The notes under the pieces are model-generated. The model was not told the origin of the DNA. It saw nothing but the letters and a program-made list of their open reading frames with translations, and ran no database searches. A stretch of DNA of 44,750 nucleotides from an uncultured Bacteroides sp. (GTDB lineage Bacteria > Bacteroidota > Bacteroidia > Bacteroidales > Bacteroidaceae): positions 1 through 44,750 of the forward strand of contig CALUOT010000020.1 in assembly GCA_944322355.1 (NCBI GenBank), given 5' to 3'. Below, piece by piece: positions 30,801-36,572 of this stretch (the stretch's first letter is position 1; the number at the start of each line of letters is the position of its first letter). A program made the position numbers and the translations under genes.

Positions 30801-32362
30801 CCATCACCCGTTTGCCTTTGCGGGTAGCCAATGCATTTGTGCCCGATGGGATGATAGCTTTGGGCGGAAAAGCCGATGGCAGTTTTCACCTGTCAGGCAC
30901 TACGGAAGCCCCTTTGCTGAACGGTGACCTTTCGTTGGACAGTATGTCGGTAGATGTTCGTCAGTTGGGGGCTCGTTATTGGTTGGACAATCGTCCCATC
31001 CGGGTGAAGGACAACCGTCTGTTGTTGGATTCGTTTGCCATTTATACCACCAGTCCGAATCCGTTTACTATCGATGGGAATATAGATTTCCGTGACTTGG
31101 AACGTCCCTGGGCCGACTTACGCTTACGGGCACGGGACTATACGCTGCTCGATGCGCCTCGTACCCGCCAGAGTTTGGTGTATGGCAAAGTAAAGGTAGA
31201 TCTTTCGGCTACGGCAAGCGGTCCGCTGGATGCTTTGATGTTGCGGGGCGATATGCACCTGTTAGGCTCTACGGACGTGACCTATGTACTGACCGATTCG
31301 CCTTTGACGGTGGAAGACCGATTGGACGGGCTGGTGAGCTTTGTTTCGTTTGCCGACACGGTGTCGGTGGCGGAGAAGCAGGAAAAAGTGCTCCCGCCGG
31401 GTGGAATAGACATGTTGATGGGCGTACATATCGATGAAGCGGTGCGTCTGCGGGCCGACCTAAGTACCGATCGCAGCAAGTACATCGAGTTGGAAGGTGG
31501 CGGGGACTTGGCTTTGCAATACACGCCGCAGGGCGACATGAACCTGACGGGACGATATACGCTTTCGGGTGGAGTGATGAAGTATTCACTGCCGGTGATT
31601 CCGTTGAAGGCTTTCCAGATAGCCAGTGGCAGTTATGTGGATTGGCGGGGCGACGTGATGAACCCTGCCATCAGCCTAAAGGCGACCGAACGGGTAAGAG
31701 CTTCCGTGGCCGATGAAGACGGGGAATCGTCGCGCATGGTGAATTTCGACGTATCCATTGCCATTAATGGGAAGCTGGAGGCACCGGAACTGGTGTTCGA
31801 CATTGCTGCGCCCGAGGACGTCAGTGTACAGAACGAATTGCAGGCGATGGGGACTGATGAACGCAGCAAGCAGGCCATTGCCATGTTGGCCACAGGGATT
31901 TATCTGAAGAGCGGAGTGAAGGGAGGCGGTCTGAATATGGGTACGGCCTTGAACAGCGTCTTGCAGAGCCAGATTAATTCGTTGGCCGGTTCGGTAAAGG
32001 GAGCCAGCATCAGTGTAGGCGTGGAAGACCGTACGTCGGCAAAAACGGGCGACAAGCAGACGGACTACAGTTTCCGTTATGCCCAACGTTTCTTCAACGA
32101 CCGGGTGCAGATTGTCATCGGAGGCAAGGTATCTACCGGAGCGAATGCCACGAACGACATGGAGTCGTTCATCGACAACATTTCATTGGAATATCGGCTG
32201 GATGCATCGGGTACGCGTTACATCCGGGCTTTCTATAATAAGAACTACGAGAGTGTGCTCGACGGTGAAATTACCGAAACCGGGGTAGGTCTGGTGCTTC
32301 GCCGCAAGATGGACCGCCTGAGCGAATTGTTTATATTTAAGAGGAGAAAGGAAGACGATTAA
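27842..32362 (+). CDS. tamB: Translocation/assembly module TamB-like protein
   Basis: This 1506-residue protein has an N-terminal membrane anchor at about 13-32 (IVMGVSIPLLLVVVLVISLY). AsmA-like repetitive beta strands fill the body, and a C-terminal DUF490/TamB domain (about 1150-1480) contains LTGRYTLSGGVMKYSLPVIP and SLEYRLDASGTRYIRAFYNK. It spans the periplasm and works with an outer-membrane TamA/TamL partner in outer-membrane protein insertion or phospholipid transport. tamL follows after a short gap, so the two are cotranscribed. No promoter consensus was found upstream. Confidence 0.94.
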   Translation: MNAGFRKKGWKWIVMGVSIPLLLVVVLVISLYLPPVQNFLRKQVVVRASEAMGMDVQVGRIDLHFPLDLRVGEVSAVRASDTLLHVGSLRVRVQLLPLFRGRVEVDHVILEEATVHTADYVPGVCVDGTIGRFLLKSHGVDLKQETAVLNNIELADTRVNVVLMDTTASEETADSTGLPLRWKLKVERLRVDRLQAGLTLPGDSIALSVNLPGLELAEAEADLGEGAYALRKAGLEGATVRYDVGEAAPAVGLDASHLACRDIRLDLDSLLFHGTRLKAVIRDFSLNERSGLCLSSLEGRVYSDSVGIHLPRLQLRTPHSELSLQAEASWEGVEQPERGHFGFNLDGRVGKPDLLWLAAGTPESFARDYPSHPLSLNLGVEGNLSRLRLSALRAELPGAFRLDGRGEAIAVADSVARHMELEAKVQTGRLDFLRDLAALPADTVFRLPDSLYLATFLTLEGSRVSADLTLREGAGQVSVDASYDWQTEVYRAELAVDTLDLHHFLPGSGLQKLTLYTFAEGQGMDFTSRRSTGEAHLRLESLGYDAWELTGVEAHLGLQEGCATLGLTSDNTLLKMRADASLRTDRPTLDGKLRLDVASVGLDEWGLLEKPLPRPLTLQAEAEARGDTLQLELTSGDLRVLVNTGEPWTELAARGQEWADLLTKQLEARQLDMAALRRSLPMADLSVKAGRDNPLGDWLDTRQMGFDDLTLDFGCSPGEGIHGGASLIGLHTDSLRLDTLFLTAGQDTTRLRLQAGLYNSRQNPDLACRTTLTGEVWDEEAALTWDFEDGEGTKGVLFGIRLRPLTEGNGRGNGILLSLTPEHPIIAYREFDFTDGARHIYLHNDMHVYAHVDMCSDDGIGFRMLSDRTDTTSLQNIRLSLTRFRLSELGKVMPYLPRLTGLLSAEAHYIQTDTTALQLTAEVDVKKLTYEKRPVGDVGARVSWLPQGMDRHELDAMLTLDSLTVLAVDGLLGQEAGGMGQMDIQAAITRLPLRVANAFVPDGMIALGGKADGSFHLSGTTEAPLLNGDLSLDSMSVDVRQLGARYWLDNRPIRVKDNRLLLDSFAIYTTSPNPFTIDGNIDFRDLERPWADLRLRARDYTLLDAPRTRQSLVYGKVKVDLSATASGPLDALMLRGDMHLLGSTDVTYVLTDSPLTVEDRLDGLVSFVSFADTVSVAEKQEKVLPPGGIDMLMGVHIDEAVRLRADLSTDRSKYIELEGGGDLALQYTPQGDMNLTGRYTLSGGVMKYSLPVIPLKAFQIASGSYVDWRGDVMNPAISLKATERVRASVADEDGESSRMVNFDVSIAINGKLEAPELVFDIAAPEDVSVQNELQAMGTDERSKQAIAMLATGIYLKSGVKGGGLNMGTALNSVLQSQINSLAGSVKGASISVGVEDRTSAKTGDKQTDYSFRYAQRFFNDRVQIVIGGKVSTGANATNDMESFIDNISLEYRLDASGTRYIRAFYNKNYESVLDGEITETGVGLVLRRKMDRLSELFIFKRRKEDD

Positions 32363-32368
32363 TTTAAT

Positions 32369-32583
32369 TAAGAATTAAGAATTAAGAATGAAGACTATAC
32401 CGCTATCAAAAAAAGTAAAAGTGTTTTTGAGCGAAGCTAATTGTGGCGCAGCCTCTTTCCAAAGACGGTGGAGCCGTAGCGACACCTGCGGATTCTCATG
32501 CCGCATGGCTCATTCTTCATTCTTCATTCTTCATTCTTCATTAAAAAACGTTCTTCATTTAATCGTTTTTTCATTCTTCATGT
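32369..32583. repeat. AAGAATGAAG-type repeat element with ATTCTTC heptamers at the tamL 5' end
   Basis: A GAATTAAGAATTAAGAATGAAG run (32370-32393, split here by its 7-base period) faces ATTCTTC repeated four times at 32512-32539, so the ends are inverted repeats. Between them lies AATTGTGGCGCAGCCTCTTT, identical to a stretch at 34988 after tamL. The element covers the start of tamL. Confidence 0.7.
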
Positions 32584-34907
32584 TGTTTGCATCTTGTTCC
32601 ACGACGAAGAACTTGCCGGAGGGTGAAGTACTCTACACCGGACAGAAACCGATGGTCGTACTTACGCCGGACAGTGTCCAGCTGGACGATACGGCCTGGG
32701 AAGAGGTCAGTGCCGCTTTGGCTAAAGCACCCAACAACGCTTTGTTGGGCAGCTCCACCCTGCGCATCCCGTTCCCCTTCGGTCTGTGGGTGTACAATGG
32801 CTTTGCCAAGTACGAGAAAGGGCTGGGACGATGGATTTTCAACCGCTTTGCTGCCCAACCGGTACTGATGTCGGCCGTGGCACCCGATATTCGCGTGAAA
32901 GCGGCTACGAATCTGCTGCGCGACTACGGCTATTTCAACGGCGAGGTGAGCTACCAGACCTTCGTCAATCCCAAAGATTCCCTGAAGGCCAAGCTGCAAT
33001 ATACCGTCCGTACCGGGCGGCCTTATTTCATCGACACGGTGGACTACCGGGGATTCACGCCGCGCACCCTTCGCATCATGGAGCTGGGGCGGAGGCGCTC
33101 GCTCATCAGTCCCGGCGAACAGTTCAACGTGCCCGACTTGGACGAGGAACGCACCCGCATCAGTACCCTGCTGCGCAACGCGGGACTCTACTACTTCCGT
33201 CCCGATTACCTTACCTATCAGGCCGACACCACACAAACGCCGGGCGGACATGTCAGTCTGCGTATGGTGCCCGTGCCCGGACTTCCTGCGATGGCCGAGA
33301 AACCTTTCCATGTAGGGCGGAAGTCAGTCCGCCTGCTGGGCAAGAATGGCGAGGAACCCACTGACAGCCTGGATTACCGTGACTTGCGCATTTACTACCA
33401 TGGCAAGCCCGGTGTCCGTCCTGAGATGCTTTACCGCTGGACCGATTACCAGAGTTTCCGGCGTAAGCGTCCCGTGCAGGACAGTGCCGGCATGAGTCGC
33501 CAGAAAAACTACCGCAGTCTATACAGCCTCTATCGGCAGACCCGTGTCCAGGAGCGTCTGGCCAGTGTGGGCATTTTCCGTTATGTTGAGATGCAATATA
33601 CACCCCGCGACACCGCTTTCCACTCAGACACGCTCGATGTAGACATTCGTTTGGCTCTTGACAAACCTTATGACGCCGAACTGGATTTCAATATCAAGAT
33701 GAAGAGTAACAACCAGGTGGGACCGGGAGCCGCTTTCACTCTGACGAAAAACAACATCTTCGGCGGTGGGGAACGCTGGGAAGTGGAACTGACCGGTTCC
33801 TATGAATGGCAGACCGGCGGCGGGGCTTCGTCGTCGATGAACAGCTACGAATATGGCCTCTCCACTTCGTTGGTCTTTCCCCGGGTGGTCTTTCCCCGGA
33901 TGGGCGGGCGCGAGTACGACTTTCCTGCTACGACTACGTTCCGGCTGTATGCCGACCAGATGAACCGGGCCCGTTACTACAAACTGTTGGCTTTCGGAGG
34001 GAATGTCACCTACGACTTCCAGCCGCGTGCCACGGGCAAACACAGTTTCACGCCCTTCCGACTGACGTTCAACGTGCTCCGCGACCCCACGCAGGACTTC
34101 CAGGACTTGCAGGCTGCCAATCCCGCCCTTTACGTCAGCTTGCGCGACCAGTTTATCCCGGCCATGGAATATACCTATACCTACGACGACGCTTCTGTCC
34201 GCCGGCGCCGTCGCAGTTCCCGATGGTGGCAGACCACCGTCACGTCGGCGGGTAACCTCACTTCGTGCCTCTACGGACTGCTGGGCAAGCCCTTCGGCCG
34301 GCAGGGGAAAACGTTGTTGGGAGTCCCCTTTGCCCAGTTTGCCAAACTCAACACCGAGTTCCGTTACGGCTATCGGTTGGGTCGCGGACAGGCTTTGGCG
34401 GCACGCGTGGCAGCCGGTGTGGTGTGGTCCTACGGCAACATGCTTTCGGCACCCTACACCGAGCAGTTCTATATTGGCGGGGCCAACAGCGTCCGGGCTT
34501 TTTCGGCACGCAGTATCGGTCCCGGTGGTTATGCGCCGGCCGAGGGCGAGGCCGACCGCTATGGTTACATCAACCACGTGGGCGACATTCGTTTCGAGGC
34601 TAACGTGGAGTATCGTTTCCGGTTGGTCAGCGACCTGCATGGGGCGGTGTTCCTCGATGCGGGCAACGTCTGGTTGCTGCGTGCCGACGAGGGACGTCCT
34701 CTGGGGGAATTCAACCTGAAGCGGTTCCCCCGGCAGATAGCCTTGGGTACGGGGTTGGGTTTGCGTTACGATTTGCAGTTCCTGGTGGTGCGGCTCGACC
34801 TGGGCGTCGCGCTTCACGACCCTTCCCGGCGTGGTGGAGGCTATTACAACATCCCCCGATTCGGCGACGGGCTGGCACTGAACTTTGCGATAGGATACCC
34901 GTTTTAA
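32505..34907 (+). CDS. tamL: TamL-type (TamA-like lipoprotein) outer membrane assembly factor, Omp85 family
   Basis: From ATG 32505 the product is 800 residues. It has a hydrophobic signal and lipobox LFASC, followed by STTKNLPEGEVLYTG, which is typical of Bacteroidetes TamL. POTRA-like domains cover about 40-400. The C-terminal Omp85 barrel ends near FAIGYPF and contains the conserved IGGANSVRAFSARSIGPGGY block. The frame is open back to ATG 32388 (839 residues), but that adds 39 residues before the signal and no lipobox at the N-terminus, so 32505 is preferred. Both starts lie in a repeat element, and the signal is partly encoded by ATTCTTC repeats. It is the partner of tamB upstream. Confidence 0.9.
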   Translation: MAHSSFFILHSSLKNVLHLIVFSFFMLFASCSTTKNLPEGEVLYTGQKPMVVLTPDSVQLDDTAWEEVSAALAKAPNNALLGSSTLRIPFPFGLWVYNGFAKYEKGLGRWIFNRFAAQPVLMSAVAPDIRVKAATNLLRDYGYFNGEVSYQTFVNPKDSLKAKLQYTVRTGRPYFIDTVDYRGFTPRTLRIMELGRRRSLISPGEQFNVPDLDEERTRISTLLRNAGLYYFRPDYLTYQADTTQTPGGHVSLRMVPVPGLPAMAEKPFHVGRKSVRLLGKNGEEPTDSLDYRDLRIYYHGKPGVRPEMLYRWTDYQSFRRKRPVQDSAGMSRQKNYRSLYSLYRQTRVQERLASVGIFRYVEMQYTPRDTAFHSDTLDVDIRLALDKPYDAELDFNIKMKSNNQVGPGAAFTLTKNNIFGGGERWEVELTGSYEWQTGGGASSSMNSYEYGLSTSLVFPRVVFPRMGGREYDFPATTTFRLYADQMNRARYYKLLAFGGNVTYDFQPRATGKHSFTPFRLTFNVLRDPTQDFQDLQAANPALYVSLRDQFIPAMEYTYTYDDASVRRRRRSSRWWQTTVTSAGNLTSCLYGLLGKPFGRQGKTLLGVPFAQFAKLNTEFRYGYRLGRGQALAARVAAGVVWSYGNMLSAPYTEQFYIGGANSVRAFSARSIGPGGYAPAEGEADRYGYINHVGDIRFEANVEYRFRLVSDLHGAVFLDAGNVWLLRADEGRPLGEFNLKRFPRQIALGTGLGLRYDLQFLVVRLDLGVALHDPSRRGGGYYNIPRFGDGLALNFAIGYPF

Positions 34908-34909
34908 AT

Positions 34910-35062
34910 GAAGAACCTTTTTAAATGAAGAACTAATAATGAAGAATGAAGAACTTATAATAATGAAGAATGAAGAACGAAGAATGAAGAATTGTGGCGC
35001 AGCCTCTTTCCGCATGGAAATTCTTCATTTCGCCGCGCAGCGGCTATTCTTCATTCTTCATT
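34910..35062. repeat. AATGAAGAA / ATTCTTCATT inverted repeat element after tamL
   Basis: Runs of AATGAAGAATGAAGAAC (34937-34988) face ATTCTTC runs (35018-35062). The middle contains a stretch (34988-35010) also present in the element at the tamL 5' end, and a CGCCGCGCAGCGGC hairpin. The gap between tamL and the next gene consists of this element. Confidence 0.75.
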
Positions 35063-35092
35063 AAATTTCTATTGTTTAACTTTTAAAATTTT

Positions 35093-36010
35093 ATGTGTAT
35101 GAAACCTACTTTGTTTTTATTGGCTGCCGGTATGGGAAGCCGTTACGGCGGACTCAAGCAGCTCGATGGGCTGGGCCCCAACGGCGAAACCATCATGGAC
35201 TACTCCATCTACGATGCCATCCAGGCCGGATTCGGCAAGCTGGTGTTTGTCATCCGTAAGGATTTTGAGGCCGATTTCCGGGCCAAGATTCTTTCCAAGT
35301 ACGAAGGCCATGTGCCTTGCGAACTCGTCTTCCAGAGCCTCGACGCCCTGCCCGAAGGCTTCACTTGTCCCGAAGGCCGCACCAAGCCCTGGGGGACCAA
35401 TCATGCCCTGCTGATGGGTGCCGGTGTTATCCACGAACCCTTTGCCGTGCTCAATTGCGACGACTTCTACGGCCGCGACTCCTTCCAGGTGATGGCCCGC
35501 TTCCTCAGCGCGCTGCCCGAAGGCTCTACCGGCCGGTATGCCATGGTGGGCTTCCGTGTGGGCAACACGTTGAGTGAGAGTGGCACCGTGTCGCGCGGAC
35601 TGTGCTCCACGGACGAGAACCATCTGCTGACCTCCGTGGTGGAACGCACCAAGATACAGCGCATCGACGGCGAGGTGAAGTATGTGGACGACAATGGCGA
35701 GTGGGCTGTTACGCCGGAGACTACGCCCGTCAGCATGAACTTCTGGGGCTTTACGCCGGATTACTTCGCTCATAGCCTGGACTACTTCCGCGGTTTTCTG
35801 AGCGACCCGAAGAACATGGAGAACCTCAAGAGCGAATTCTTCATCCCCTTGATGGTGGACAAGCTCATCAGCGAAGGCACGGCTACCGTGGAAGTGCTGG
35901 ACACCACCAGCCGCTGGTTTGGCGTCACCTATCCCGAAGACCGTCCCGACGTAGTGGCTCGTATCCAGGCCCTGGTCGATGCCGGTGAATATCCTGCCAA
36001 GCTGTTCTAA
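35093..36010 (+). CDS. Sugar/NTP nucleotidyltransferase-like protein
   Basis: This 305-residue protein has the N-terminal pyrophosphorylase signature LAAGMGSRYGGLKQLDGLGP, in which the glycine-rich loop and lysine bind the nucleotide. VLNCDDFYGRDSF is a metal-binding acidic motif typical of glucose-1-phosphate-type nucleotidyltransferases. The sugar and nucleotide specificity cannot be read. Translation may start at Met1 or Met3. No operon partner is evident. Convergent accessory genes follow, separated by array F. Confidence 0.9.
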   Translation: MCMKPTLFLLAAGMGSRYGGLKQLDGLGPNGETIMDYSIYDAIQAGFGKLVFVIRKDFEADFRAKILSKYEGHVPCELVFQSLDALPEGFTCPEGRTKPWGTNHALLMGAGVIHEPFAVLNCDDFYGRDSFQVMARFLSALPEGSTGRYAMVGFRVGNTLSESGTVSRGLCSTDENHLLTSVVERTKIQRIDGEVKYVDDNGEWAVTPETTPVSMNFWGFTPDYFAHSLDYFRGFLSDPKNMENLKSEFFIPLMVDKLISEGTATVEVLDTTSRWFGVTYPEDRPDVVARIQALVDAGEYPAKLF

Positions 36011-36098
36011 TGAAATGAAGAATGAAGAATAGTCCCTTCGGGACGAAATGAAGAATCTCATGTCACATGGTAATTCTTCGTTCTTCATTCTTCATTTA
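36011..36098. repeat. AATGAAGAA / TTCTTCATT inverted repeat after the nucleotidyltransferase gene
   Basis: AATGAAGAATGAAGAA (36014-36029) faces TTCTTCGTTCTTCATTCTTC (36075-36094). A small TCCCTTCGGGA hairpin lies inside. It has the same repeat type as the elements around tamL. Confidence 0.7.
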
Positions 36099-36112
36099 AG
36101 AAGTTCTTTGCT

Positions 36113-36200
36113 GAAAACATCGTATCTTTTCCCCCAAAACAAGCCTTGTTTTCCTCAGGAACAAGCTTTGTTTTCCCCGGAAAGATACGATGTTTTGCGT
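36113..36200. repeat. 22-bp-period palindrome array F (4 units)
   Basis: Units begin at 36113, 36135, 36157 and 36179. The cores are AACATCGTATCTT, AAAACAAGCCTTGTTTT (a perfect odd palindrome), AACAAGCTTTGTTTT and AAGATACGATGTT. Unit 4 is the reverse complement of unit 1, and units 2 and 3 mirror each other, so the whole array is a large palindrome. The outer core is identical to the one in array C, 26 kb away. It lies between convergent genes. Confidence 0.75.
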
Positions 36201-36211
36201 CGGAAGAAGCC

Positions 36212-36463
36212 TTATGGTTCGCCCAGGTATTCCACCAGCAGACGCACTTGGCGGAGGGAGAAGGCGATGTCGTTCTTTCCCTCGGGGCCTTCGTCGTAGA
36301 GGCGGCGGTAGAGTTCGGGGTTGTGGCGAATCCAGGCATTGAGCTTGTTCATGGCCGTGCGCTTGGTGACGCAGGGGTTGTAGCGGCGTGCCAGTTCCTC
36401 CTTGAGGCAGGCGCGGGGCTCGAAGGGAGCTTCGAGGTCGTAAGGGTCTGTGAAATGCTTCAT
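36212..36463 (-). CDS. DUF4248-type small protein
   Basis: This 83-residue protein is soluble and charged, with no signal. The pattern LKEELARRYNPCVTKRTAMNKLNAWI and the end FSLRQVRLLVEYLGEP match the DUF4248 family as I remember it. The fold looks like a helix-turn-helix or winged helix and may bind DNA. In Bacteroides it commonly accompanies the VirE-N/DUF3987 gene, which lies 109 bp upstream on the same strand. The gap holds one arm of the 48-bp inverted repeat. Confidence 0.75.
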   Translation of the reverse strand: MKHFTDPYDLEAPFEPRACLKEELARRYNPCVTKRTAMNKLNAWIRHNPELYRRLYDEGPEGKNDIAFSLRQVRLLVEYLGEP

Positions 36464-36522
36464 AATCTTATTTTTATTTGTTATTATTTTTCTTATTCAT
36501 TCATTGGATGGAAACAGGGGAT

Positions 36523-36570
36523 TAGGGGCCATTTTAGGGCCAAGGGCCACATAGGACCCTCGACCGAGAA
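36523..36570 (+). repeat. 48-bp inverted repeat, arm 1 (3' side of the DUF3987 gene)
   Basis: Positions 36530-36570 are the exact reverse complement of 37967-38007 (41 bp). The similarity extends outwards by seven more bases with two mismatches. This arm ends 2 bp from the stop codon of the DUF3987 gene. Key parts are CATTTTAGGGCCAAGGG and CCCTCGACCGAGAA. Confidence 0.85.
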
Positions 36571-36572
36571 GG

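Noticed and set aside
32388-32504. Upstream 39-residue extension of TamL
   Set aside because: It would place the signal peptide and lipobox inside the protein and is made of repeat sequence; the ATG at 32505 is preferred.
33624-35015. Minus-strand reading frame opposite tamL
   Set aside because: Antisense to a well-supported Omp85-family gene; the start lies in the repeat element.
35117-36088. Minus-strand reading frame opposite the nucleotidyltransferase gene
   Set aside because: Antisense to a gene with a clear nucleotide-binding signature; its own sequence has no recognisable features.
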